Assembly: GCF_038593855.1 (NCBI RefSeq)
Contig: NZ_CP151996.1
Span: 4,278,001 to 4,342,000 of the forward strand
Source: Lysinibacillus sp. FSL M8-0337
GTDB taxonomy: Bacteria; Bacillota; Bacilli; Bacillales_A; Planococcaceae
Direction: 5' to 3'
DNA: 64,000 nucleotides
Shown piece by piece: positions 35,634 through 42,414 of this stretch; the first letter of the stretch is position 1; the number at the start of each line of letters is the position of its first letter. The notes beneath the pieces were generated by a model. That model ran no database searches. It worked only from the letters and a program-made list of their open reading frames with translations, and was not told the DNA's origin. A program made the position numbers and the translations under genes.

Positions 35634-36674
35634 TTATGAATGTTGATTTCTTGTACGGAACAGTAAATAAATAAAAAATGGCGCACCAATTGCAGCAGTA
35701 AATACACCTGCTGGTAAATCTTTTGGCAAAAATAGTGTACGACCAACAATGTCTGCAAAAATTACGATAATGGCTCCGACCATTGCAGAAATCGGAATAA
35801 GTGCGGCAAATGAACGGCCCACCAGCATTCTACTAATATGAGGTGCTACTAATCCGACGAATGCTATTCCTCCTACAAAGGCAACGGCAGTGCCAGCTAA
35901 CATAACACTAATCAACAAGAACAATAATCGGTAAACTTGTACCCGTACCCCTACACCTACTGCAACATCATCACCTAATTCTTTTACACTGATGACTCTT
36001 GCCATGACAAAAGTGAAGATACTTAAAACAATCACCCACGGTAGTAATAAGTAAACATCCTGCATATTTGCCCCATACAAACTACCTGTAAGCCATATAT
36101 AAGCTCTTGTTGTGCGTACTTCTTCACCCATGACAATCAGCATTGTCACTATCCCTTTCGTAAGTGCCGAAATCCCAATACCGATTAACACCATTCGTAT
36201 AGGCGTGACACCCTTATTCCAAGACAACAGATAGATAATAGCCGATACTACTCCCGCTCCTATAATGGCCGCTAATGGTAAGTAGTGTATGCTCACCGTT
36301 GCATATGTAAGAAATAACATTGCACCTACTGATGCACCACTTGTTACACCAATAATATCCGGTGCAGCTAAAGGATTTCGAATAATGCCCTGTAATATTA
36401 ACCCTGATACAGCAAGCGCCATACCAACTAGCACGGCAAGCAATACTCTAGGGAGTCGTAACGTTTGGATTGTAAATAAATATTCACCTGTACCGTAGCC
36501 AAACAATTCCTTTAGTACAGTCACTGGATGTATAAAATCACTCCCTACCGAAAGCGCAAGCAAAATCATGCCACAAAGCAATATACAAAGAACAATAGTA
36601 ACCATTGCTACTTTTTTTGATAGTTGAAAAGATATTTTATTTGATTTCGTTCTTACCGTTATATAATTATGCAT
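35634..36674 (-). CDS. FecCD-family siderophore permease (second)
   Basis: A 346-aa permease with about 9-10 helices and the family strings LRLPRVLLAVLVGMALAVSGLILQGIIRNPLAAPDIIGVTSGA and AFVGLVAPHISRMLVG, the latter holding the ATPase-coupling loop. With the adjacent paralogue it forms the membrane channel of a ferric-siderophore importer. It overlaps the first permease gene by 8 nt, with RBS GGGGGTTAG inside it. Confidence 0.9.
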   Translation of the reverse strand: MHNYITVRTKSNKISFQLSKKVAMVTIVLCILLCGMILLALSVGSDFIHPVTVLKELFGYGTGEYLFTIQTLRLPRVLLAVLVGMALAVSGLILQGIIRNPLAAPDIIGVTSGASVGAMLFLTYATVSIHYLPLAAIIGAGVVSAIIYLLSWNKGVTPIRMVLIGIGISALTKGIVTMLIVMGEEVRTTRAYIWLTGSLYGANMQDVYLLLPWVIVLSIFTFVMARVISVKELGDDVAVGVGVRVQVYRLLFLLISVMLAGTAVAFVGGIAFVGLVAPHISRMLVGRSFAALIPISAMVGAIIVIFADIVGRTLFLPKDLPAGVFTAAIGAPFFIYLLFRTRNQHS

Positions 36675-37683
36675 TTTTCGCTAACCCCCTTCGTGCTATA
36701 TAAATGAAGAAGGGTGCACCAATAAATGCTGTCATAACACCGATGGGCATTTCTAACGGCATAATCACAAAGCGAGCTGCAATATCTGCCAACAGTAGCA
36801 ATGTTGAACCAATAACTGCACTAAACGGAATTATCCAGCGATAATCTGTACCTACTAAGCCCATCGCCATATGAGGCACGATTAAGCCGATAAAGCCAAT
36901 GGAGCCAGCAACTGCGACTGATCCCCCAGCAAGCAAGATAACAATAATACCCATAACAACCTTTGTTAAAATCGTGCGTTGCCCTAAGCCTTTCGCAATA
37001 TCATCTCCTGACTGCAAAATATTGATGGAACGCCCCATTAAAAAGGCCACACTACTACCTATTACAATGAATGGTAATACAGGTAGTAACATATTCAAAT
37101 CTCTCCCTGAAACAGAACCCGCAAGCCAAAAAAGCACACTTTGTATACCCTGCTCATCAATCACCAACAATCCCTGTGTAAACGAGACAAACAATGCCGA
37201 AATAGCAGCACCTGCTAGCACAATTTTGATTGGCGTTAAGCCGTCTCTTCCTAAAGACCCTAAGAAAAAAACAAGAACACCCGCAACACCAGCTCCTAAA
37301 AAAGCAACCCACATATAATGGATTAACGAGTCCATAGAAAAAAATGTAATTGCACAAACAATAAAAAATAATGCGCCTGCGTTAACACCTAAAATATCTG
37401 GTGCGGCTAAAGGATTTCTCGTCAAAGCACGCATTAAAGCCCCTGCTATTGCAAGACTTGCTCCGACTACGGTAGCAACAACAGCTCTAGTGAAACGAGA
37501 TGTTCGAATGATTACATGCTCCGCATTTAATGCATCATAGTTGAAAAAAGCATCATACACTAATCGAAATGGTATTGATGTTTGACCAAGAGCTACACTT
37601 AACATAAATGCCATTATCAGCAACACACAACAAATAATAAAAACACTTTTTTTCATTGAGGCACTGGTAAGCAAATTTTGCAT
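36667..37683 (-). CDS. FecCD-family siderophore permease (first)
   Basis: A 338-aa permease: VIIRTSRFTRAVVATVVGASLAIAGALMRALTRNPLAAPDILG and FIGLIVPHMAMGLVG are the family signatures. About nine helices are visible. Pairs with the product of the next gene. Located 173 nt downstream of the receptor gene; a hairpin in that gap (37778-37800) may lower permease expression relative to the receptor. Confidence 0.9.
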   Translation of the reverse strand: MQNLLTSASMKKSVFIICCVLLIMAFMLSVALGQTSIPFRLVYDAFFNYDALNAEHVIIRTSRFTRAVVATVVGASLAIAGALMRALTRNPLAAPDILGVNAGALFFIVCAITFFSMDSLIHYMWVAFLGAGVAGVLVFFLGSLGRDGLTPIKIVLAGAAISALFVSFTQGLLVIDEQGIQSVLFWLAGSVSGRDLNMLLPVLPFIVIGSSVAFLMGRSINILQSGDDIAKGLGQRTILTKVVMGIIVILLAGGSVAVAGSIGFIGLIVPHMAMGLVGTDYRWIIPFSAVIGSTLLLLADIAARFVIMPLEMPIGVMTAFIGAPFFIYIARRGLAKNA

Positions 37684-37777
37684 TGAACTCCTACTTTCTT
37701 AACCTTATTTATGTCTTCTTCTAGCCACCTCTTGCATCTTCCCATATACAATAGATGAAGCATTGTTTAGAAATGAA

Positions 37778-37800
37778 GGGGCTCATCACTTTAGAGCCCC
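37778..37800 (-). terminator. Intra-operon hairpin (attenuating terminator or mRNA stabiliser)
   Basis: Stem GGGGCTC / GAGCCCC with flanking pairing, 57 nt after the receptor gene and 95 nt before the first permease gene. The T-rich tail is short, so partial read-through is likely. Confidence 0.6.
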
Positions 37801-37856
37801 CTTTGATACAAAGAATTGAAATCCTTGCAATACTTTAATCGACTATATCTGCTTTC

Positions 37857-38879
37857 TTACTTTTCTAGCTCAAATCTGTTATAAATATCATCCAACATAA
37901 TATTTGCACTTAAAATACCACCTGCAAAATTCCAGTACACCTCTTCCACACGATATACTTGGTCATTTTTAACCGCTTCAAGCTCTTTCCATAATGGATG
38001 GCTTGTCCATTCTTCTAATGTTTTTTTCGTTGCTTCATCCTCGATATAAAACATATAAATGACATCCGCATCCATTTGTGGAATGCTTTCTTTATCTGTA
38101 AACCTTAAAACGATAGGTAGCGGATTTTCCGTTATATTTTTTGGTCCTTTAAAGCCAAGCTCTGTTAAAATTTCACCTGCATAACCGGCTGGATAAACAC
38201 GTGCGTGGTCAGCTCTAAAATTGACAACCGAAGCACTAATTGGCCATTTATCCCCTAGCTTATCTTTAATTTTTGTTTGGAAATCAGCTACACGACTTTC
38301 CCATGCTCCAAGTAGTTCTTTTGCTTTATCTTCTTTACCAGTCGACTCTCCGATTAAATTGATTGTCCCTTTAAAATCAAATACATCTTGGTGCACAACT
38401 GTCGGTGCGATTTGTGATAATTGTTCATAAATTTCCTCATGACGATTTTTCGAAGCAATAATTAAATCCGGCTGAAGTTTTGCAATTTCCTCTAAGTTAG
38501 GCTGTGTTTCTTCCCCTAAAAGAGGAATACCTTCTAAGTCCTTTTGTAAATACTCATAATATGGTGTATCTGCCCAAGATTCTACAACTCCTACAGGTTT
38601 GATGCCCATCGCTACAGCAACATCCGTAGCACCTTGATAAAGCGTAACGATTTTCGTAGGTGTCCCTTCGATTGTTGTTGTACCTAAGGAATGTGTCACT
38701 TCTCGACTGCTATTTTCAGTACTATTATTGTCAGTACTACTTTCTTGCGTTGTATTATTGTCATCCGCATTCGAAGCATCTTCAGATTCCTTATTTCCAC
38801 ATCCGACTAACACCAATGCAAATAACAACACTAAAAACATGACCATCTTTCTAAAGCTTATAAATTTAATAGAGTTCAC
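37857..38879 (-). CDS. Siderophore-binding lipoprotein (FecB/FhuD-like)
   Basis: A 340-aa extracellular solute-binding lipoprotein. The signal peptide ends in the lipobox FALVLVGC, so the mature protein is lipid-anchored at Cys. A disordered Asn/Asp/Ser linker follows, then a class III binding fold with the two lobes TKIVTLYQGATDVAVAMGIKPVGV and LQPDLIIASKNRHEEIYEQL. It captures the ferric siderophore for the FecCD permeases. The start is GTG (VNSIKF) 7 nt after GGAGG. Preceded by a perfect Fur box and a good promoter. Confidence 0.9.
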   Translation of the reverse strand: MNSIKFISFRKMVMFLVLLFALVLVGCGNKESEDASNADDNNTTQESSTDNNSTENSSREVTHSLGTTTIEGTPTKIVTLYQGATDVAVAMGIKPVGVVESWADTPYYEYLQKDLEGIPLLGEETQPNLEEIAKLQPDLIIASKNRHEEIYEQLSQIAPTVVHQDVFDFKGTINLIGESTGKEDKAKELLGAWESRVADFQTKIKDKLGDKWPISASVVNFRADHARVYPAGYAGEILTELGFKGPKNITENPLPIVLRFTDKESIPQMDADVIYMFYIEDEATKKTLEEWTSHPLWKELEAVKNDQVYRVEEVYWNFAGGILSANIMLDDIYNRFELEK

Positions 38880-38912
38880 TATAATTTCCTCCAATCAAAT
38901 AATTAAACGACC

Positions 38913-38960
38913 GATAATGATAATCATTATCATTATAAATTTGTAAAGCATGAATTTCAA
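38913..38960 (-). promoter_or_regulatory. Fur-controlled promoter of the uptake operon
   Basis: On the minus strand a TTGAAA -35 (38955-38960) and a perfect TATAAT -10 (38932-38937) are 17 bp apart. Directly downstream, 38913-38931 reads GATAATGATAATCATTATC, identical to the 19-bp Fur consensus. Iron-loaded Fur should cover the transcription start. Confidence 0.95.
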
Positions 38961-39043
38961 TATATTTTTTAGAATATTTAGGATGTTTATTTTTTCCTTT
39001 AGTATGTATTATTGAAAAACCGTAATGAAAAAAAGGCAGAAAA

Positions 39044-39091
39044 ATAAGTAGCCGAAGAAAAACAGACATGTTTCTCTCCAGCTACTTTTAT
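39044..39091 (-). terminator. Terminator after the small membrane protein gene
   Basis: Minus-strand stem ATAAAAGTAGC / GCTACTTAT followed by TTTTT, 24 nt after the stop of the gene at 39115. Confidence 0.75.
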
Positions 39092-39114
39092 TGTCCTTTT
39101 CCTATACATCATTG

Positions 39115-39312
39115 CTATGTTGCAAAAAGCTGCACACAATAGATAACCCCATAAATAGGAAGTGCGATAGATAAAAGAAAATACATCACCATTTCACCTT
39201 TAGTAAGCTTTCGTTTCCACTTCGTTAATTTAAGTTGTCGTCGGTAAATAAAACTAGAAAGTAAGATTATTAAAAAAGTGATATCTTTTATATTCTCTAT
39301 AAAGAGATGCAT
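39115..39312 (-). CDS. Small two-helix membrane protein
   Basis: A 65-aa protein with two hydrophobic segments (DITFLIILLSSFIY and MVMYFLLSIALPIYGVIYCVQLF) separated by a Lys/Arg-rich loop QLKLTKWKRKLTKGE, which should face the cytoplasm. Good RBS GAAGGGAGAAG. No family recognised. It lies between the iron island and the RiPP locus with its own terminator, so its link to either is unclear; a small immunity protein is one possibility. Confidence 0.55.
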   Translation of the reverse strand: MHLFIENIKDITFLIILLSSFIYRRQLKLTKWKRKLTKGEMVMYFLLSIALPIYGVIYCVQLFAT

Positions 39313-39399
39313 CTCTTCTTCTCCCTTCGTTTTACAAAAGGCTCTCTATTTTATTTAATGACTACATAGCTAAAAAAAGAATCATCTATAATTTTAGAT

Positions 39400-39434
39400 A
39401 AAAAAAGAGCATTGGGAATTTTATTATCCAATGC
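39400..39434 (-). terminator. Terminator of the RiPP minus-strand operon
   Basis: Minus-strand stem GCATTGG / CCAATGC followed by a TCTTTTTTT tract, 18 nt after the HprK-like gene. Confidence 0.82.
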
Positions 39435-39451
39435 TTTATATATTTAACCTA

Positions 39452-40345
39452 TTAACTTAAGCATTTATCCTCAATGCTTCGTAAAATTTGAGCGCTCACA
39501 TTAAGGTCGCGAATATTCAATCTCATAGAGGTAGTATTTAAGTTCTTAAAGATCTTTAATACTGTTTTAAAAGGGTTATCAGCTAAACAAGCCTGATTAC
39601 TAATTAACTCAAAAAAATCATATGGCTTATCTATTAATTGCGTATGCTTGTCTACAAAAAATATTGAATCAATTTTACTGACATTATCATAATACTTCCA
39701 ACCAGGAACATCGCTAATATGAATTAACTCTGTCGTTAAACCTGTTTCCTCGATATGAAACGTTGGCATTTCACTAGGAATTTTTTCAACTATCTGTTTA
39801 AACTTATCTTCATAATACTCTTTTGTTGTATTTCTAAGGCCTATCGGTTTTTTAAAAGGCAGAATCTCTCCTGTTTCATTATCAATAACTAATAAATCAT
39901 CACTAATTAAACTGTGACCATATTCCAATAATTCCATTATTAATGTCGTCTTACCAGAGCGACTAGGGCCAAAAATGGCAATTGTTTTATTATTAACCCT
40001 AATTGCACAACCATGAAAAAATGAATACTTATTTCTAAAGAAGGGTACTGTAATAGGCGGGAGAAATGTAGCCTCTTCAACCCACTTTTCAAGTGAATTT
40101 TCATCTGGTCCGTGAAGAATGACTAGTTTATCATTTGATAACATATCACTGACCATAATGTTATAAGAGGAACGATTCTCAATTTTAATATAATAAGCAA
40201 TTGATGTTGTCGTATCATTATTTACGTACTCTCTATAAATATATGCTAATTGTTTCAATAAATACGAATCATTACTCTCTATATTTATTACATCACCGAA
40301 AAAGTTAAAATTAATCTTTAAACGCTCCAACATCAATCGACTCAC
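39452..40345 (-). CDS. HprK-like kinase of the RiPP locus
   Basis: A 297-aa protein related to HPr kinase/phosphorylase. The P-loop is GPSRSGKTT (126-134), preceded by FFHGCAIRV and followed by SLISDDLLVID (146-155), where the Asp pair would bind Mg. There is no separate N-terminal HprK domain like that of true HprK. Similar kinases in paeninodin-type lasso-peptide clusters phosphorylate the precursor's C-terminal Ser. Here the likely substrate is one of the adjacent precursor peptides. GTG start overlaps the PqqD-like stop codon (GTGA), indicating translational coupling. Confidence 0.82.
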   Translation of the reverse strand: MSRLMLERLKINFNFFGDVINIESNDSYLLKQLAYIYREYVNNDTTTSIAYYIKIENRSSYNIMVSDMLSNDKLVILHGPDENSLEKWVEEATFLPPITVPFFRNKYSFFHGCAIRVNNKTIAIFGPSRSGKTTLIMELLEYGHSLISDDLLVIDNETGEILPFKKPIGLRNTTKEYYEDKFKQIVEKIPSEMPTFHIEETGLTTELIHISDVPGWKYYDNVSKIDSIFFVDKHTQLIDKPYDFFELISNQACLADNPFKTVLKIFKNLNTTSMRLNIRDLNVSAQILRSIEDKCLS

Positions 40346-40590
40346 GCATCACTTTCTAACATATTTTCAAAGTCCTTAATTGTTACCTCAACTTGCTGTT
40401 CAAACTCACTTAAATCGCCTTCAGGAATAGAGTATTCTTTCATTAGCTTATTTTTTATGTCTGCAAGTGATGTTCCGTTAATATGCATTTTAATGATTGA
40501 TGATGCCGTTTCATTTAAAAATACTGGATCTTTCCCATCAATATCTACTACCGCTGTATTGCCAGTTTCAATATACTCATAGTTTTTCAT
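40342..40590 (-). CDS. PqqD-like RiPP recognition element (RRE) protein
   Basis: An 82-aa stand-alone PqqD-fold protein (TAVVDIDGKDPVFLNETASSIIKMHINGTSL, then IKNKLMKEYSIPEGDLSEFEQQVEV). Such proteins bind the leader peptide of a RiPP precursor and present it to modifying enzymes. The precursor leaders here have W-x2-P-K-x3-L, resembling the Y-x2-P-x-L motif read by PqqD-like B1 proteins in lasso systems. RBS GAGGGATT. It lies between the precursor array and the kinase. Confidence 0.85.
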   Translation of the reverse strand: MKNYEYIETGNTAVVDIDGKDPVFLNETASSIIKMHINGTSLADIKNKLMKEYSIPEGDLSEFEQQVEVTIKDFENMLESDA

Positions 40591-40616
40591 CTTAATCCCT
40601 CACTTTTTTGATATTA

Positions 40617-40696
40617 GGCTGTGTTAAACGTATGTATTTAGGTTGGTTGAATACTTATTCTCCAGACTAAAATCATCAATAACCTTTAACACAGCC
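40617..40696 (-). promoter_or_regulatory. 12-bp inverted repeat between precursors and PqqD-like gene
   Basis: GGCTGTGTTAAA and TTTAACACAGCC are perfectly complementary and enclose 56 nt. There is no T-tract. The structure could protect the 3' end of the precursor mRNA or reduce read-through into the enzyme genes, giving more peptide than enzyme. Confidence 0.65.
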
Positions 40697-40710
40697 ACTT
40701 CTTAATAACA

Positions 40711-40842
40711 TTAATTTCTTGTAAGCTCCCCATGGTGACCACTACTATTGCTTGCGTATAGAGAAGATTCAATTGACGACATCCTATTATCAAACTTTTT
40801 GACTGATAAAGCCTTTATTTTAGGACAAATCCATTTCTTCAT
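40711..40842 (-). CDS. RiPP precursor peptide, divergent copy (43 aa)
   Basis: Last gene of the precursor array. It begins MKKWICPKIKALSVKKFDN and ends LYASNSSGHHGELTRN. Compared with the other five it has Cys at position 6 in place of Ser, a two-residue insertion (NS) after LYAS and His for Arg in SGHxGEL. W4, P7, K8, A11, L12, KFDN, SIES, LYAS and the end SGHxGELTRN are conserved. The RBS GAGGTGA is close to those of the other copies. Conserved N- and C-termini with a variable middle fit a leader-core precursor. Confidence 0.88.
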   Translation of the reverse strand: MKKWICPKIKALSVKKFDNRMSSIESSLYASNSSGHHGELTRN

Positions 40843-40877
40843 CTGATCACCTCTTCAAATCAGCTAAATTATAAAAA

Positions 40878-41003
40878 TTAGTTACGTGTCAGTTCCCCAC
40901 GGTGTCCACTGCTTGCGTATAATGCTGATTCGATTGATAAAATTTTATTATCGAATTTTGTGATTTGTAATGCGTCCATTTTTGGGCTAATCCATTTTTT
41001 CAT
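40878..41003 (-). CDS. RiPP precursor peptide, 41 aa (copy 5 in transcription order)
   Basis: Encodes the common 41-aa peptide: MKKWISPKMDALQITKFDN, then KILSIESALYASSGHRGELTRN in two parts. The DNA differs from its sister copies only at silent sites (for example GAACTG for GAGCTT near the end). Preceded by AAGGAGGTGGAG. The core contains Ser26, Ser31, Ser32 and Thr39 as possible dehydration sites and no Cys. Starts exactly 158 nt after the previous copy. Confidence 0.9.
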   Translation of the reverse strand: MKKWISPKMDALQITKFDNKILSIESALYASSGHRGELTRN

Positions 41004-41035
41004 CTGTCTCCACCTCCTTGTATTTTTGCGAACTA

Positions 41036-41161
41036 TTAGTTACGTGTAAGCTCCCCACGGTGTCCACTGCTTGCGTATAATGCTGATTCGATTGATAAAA
41101 TTTTATTATCAAACTTTGTGATTTGTAATGCGTCCATTTTTGGGCTAATCCATTTTTTCAT
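41036..41161 (-). CDS. RiPP precursor peptide, 41 aa (copy 4)
   Basis: Same 41-aa product as copies 1, 2, 3 and 5, with W4-I-S-P-K-M near the start and SGHRGELTRN at the end. It uses AAGTTTGATAAT for KFDN where copies 2, 3 and 5 use AAATTCGATAAT. RBS AAGGAGGTGAAC, 8-9 nt before ATG. 158 nt from each neighbour. Confidence 0.9.
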   Translation of the reverse strand: MKKWISPKMDALQITKFDNKILSIESALYASSGHRGELTRN

Positions 41162-41193
41162 CTATGTTCACCTCCTTATCATTTTGCGAGCTA

Positions 41194-41319
41194 TTAGTTA
41201 CGTGTAAGCTCTCCACGGTGACCACTGCTTGCGTATAATGCTGATTCGATTGATAAAATTTTATTATCGAATTTCGTGATTTGTAATGCGTCCATTTTTG
41301 GGCTAATCCATTTTTTCAT
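41194..41319 (-). CDS. RiPP precursor peptide, 41 aa (copy 3)
   Basis: Same 41-aa product. Silent differences include GGTCACCGTGGAGAG near the core. RBS AAGGAGGTGAAG. The repeated intergenic spacer (about 32 nt) carries only the RBS and no promoter or terminator, so the copies are read as one polycistronic unit. Confidence 0.9.
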   Translation of the reverse strand: MKKWISPKMDALQITKFDNKILSIESALYASSGHRGELTRN

Positions 41320-41351
41320 CTGTCTTCACCTCCTTATATTTTTGCTGGCTA

Positions 41352-41477
41352 TTAGTTACGTGTAAGCTCTCCACGGTGTCCACTGCTTGCATATAGTGCT
41401 GATTCGATTGATAAAATTTTATTATCGAATTTCGTAATTTGTAGTGCGTCCATTTTTGGGCTAATCCATTTTTTCAT
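41352..41477 (-). CDS. RiPP precursor peptide, 41 aa (copy 2)
   Basis: Same 41-aa product. Silent differences include CTACAA for LQ and CTATATGCA for LYA. RBS AAGGAGGTGAAG. The concentration of changes at third or silent first positions, with no amino acid change in five copies, points to selection on the peptide. Confidence 0.9.
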   Translation of the reverse strand: MKKWISPKMDALQITKFDNKILSIESALYASSGHRGELTRN

Positions 41478-41509
41478 CTGCCTTCACCTCCTTATAATTT
41501 TGCGGGCTA

Positions 41510-41635
41510 TTAGTTACGTGTAAGCTCCCCACGATGTCCACTGCTTGCGTATAATGCTGATTCGATTGATAAAATTTTATTATCAAACTTTGTAATTTGT
41601 AATGCGTCCATTTTTGGGCTAATCCATTTTTTCAT
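41510..41635 (-). CDS. RiPP precursor peptide, 41 aa (copy 1, promoter-proximal)
   Basis: First of the six tandem precursor genes, 35 nt after the S41 protease gene. Same 41-aa product; uses GGACATCGTGGGGAG near the core. RBS AAGGAGGTGAAC. Leader features: W-I-S-P-K-M-D-A-L (possible PqqD-like recognition) and KFDNK, a loose match to the FNLD box read by class I LanB enzymes. No GG or other classical cleavage site is obvious. Confidence 0.9.
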   Translation of the reverse strand: MKKWISPKMDALQITKFDNKILSIESALYASSGHRGELTRN

Positions 41636-41670
41636 CTATGTTCACCTCCTTTAATTGTTCTCATTGATAA

Positions 41671-42414
41671 CTAAAGCATCATTATTTCAGGGGGCTTGTA
41701 GCTGCGGGTGTTAGCCATGCTTTTAATGGCATAGTAATAATTGAAATCAAAAGGAATATCGATATTAAAATCAGTTTCTATTTTCGATATAGGTATAAGA
41801 ACTTTTTTATTGGGCGCGGTAATTTGTTTATAGATATACTCTTTTCCATAAGTCTTACTACCAATAATTGTGGTATTTTTGTCATCCTTGAATTTATCCG
41901 CAAATAACTCTGCAGAGCTACATGTTGAATTTGAGACGAGTATATAGATATGAGCAATTGAATATTTCTTACATGTGTGAACAAACCAATTATAGTAATT
42001 AATCATCTTCTGCAATTCCCCGCCGAAATTAACTCTTAAATCGACCACTATATTTTTCTTAAAGATTTGTTCATCTAATTTTGGAATGACATCAAAACTA
42101 ATACATTGTAAAAACAAGTGATTATTACTAGTAAAATTTTCGTACACAATCTGGCTCCAATCGAAGTCTTCTAAAGTTAAAATCCACTGACTACCATTAT
42201 CAAACTCCACTATGTTTTCCCCAATTGCCCAATTACTACTAACATCTGGTGCTTTACCGTTAGCTTTTACAATCGTATTGGATTGGATCTCTTTCGGTAA
42301 TGGCGGATAAATATCTATTATGGATATTTTAGAATCACTTTTTTGGATTATAATTCCGAATTTTTCGAAAATTTTTTCCAAAGTTTCTTCCTCTATCGTG
42401 ATTACTTTAGACAT
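41671..42414 (-). CDS. S41-family serine protease (candidate leader peptidase)
   Basis: A 247-aa protein with the C-terminal-processing-peptidase catalytic core. The likely nucleophile is S166 in STCSSAELF and the general base K191 in GSKTYGK. The 25-residue spacing is that of CtpA-type enzymes. KKNIVVDLRVNFGG (about 119-132) is the preceding conserved strand. There is no signal peptide and no clear PDZ domain, so it probably acts in the cytoplasm. Its place directly before the precursor array makes it a candidate protease for precursor maturation. Start ATG (MSKVIT) 10 nt after AAGGAG; 8-nt overlap with the exporter gene. Confidence 0.8.
   Translation of the reverse strand: MSKVITIEEETLEKIFEKFGIIIQKSDSKISIIDIYPPLPKEIQSNTIVKANGKAPDVSSNWAIGENIVEFDNGSQWILTLEDFDWSQIVYENFTSNNHLFLQCISFDVIPKLDEQIFKKNIVVDLRVNFGGELQKMINYYNWFVHTCKKYSIAHIYILVSNSTCSSAELFADKFKDDKNTTIIGSKTYGKEYIYKQITAPNKKVLIPISKIETDFNIDIPFDFNYYYAIKSMANTRSYKPPEIMML

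Larger units (their letters stand above)
40711..41645 (-). repeat. Tandem array of precursor genes, 158-nt period
   Basis: Start codons at 41635, 41477, 41319, 41161 and 41003 are exactly 158 nt apart, and the sixth at 40842 is 161 nt further. Each unit is a 126-nt gene plus a 32-nt spacer with the RBS. The sixth unit is clearly diverged. The array arose by local duplication and is kept homogeneous at the protein level. Confidence 0.95.

Noticed and set aside
40711-41635. Lasso peptide precursors
   Set aside because: A PqqD-like RRE and an HprK-like kinase are present, but no asparagine-synthetase-like cyclase or transglutaminase-like B2 protease is in the window. The core also lacks the usual Thr at leader position -2 followed by Gly and an Asp/Glu 7-9 residues later.
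40711-41645. CRISPR-like or non-coding tandem repeats
   Set aside because: The 158-nt units are almost wholly coding, each with its own RBS, start and stop. Differences between copies are silent, and there are no short repeats with unique spacers.
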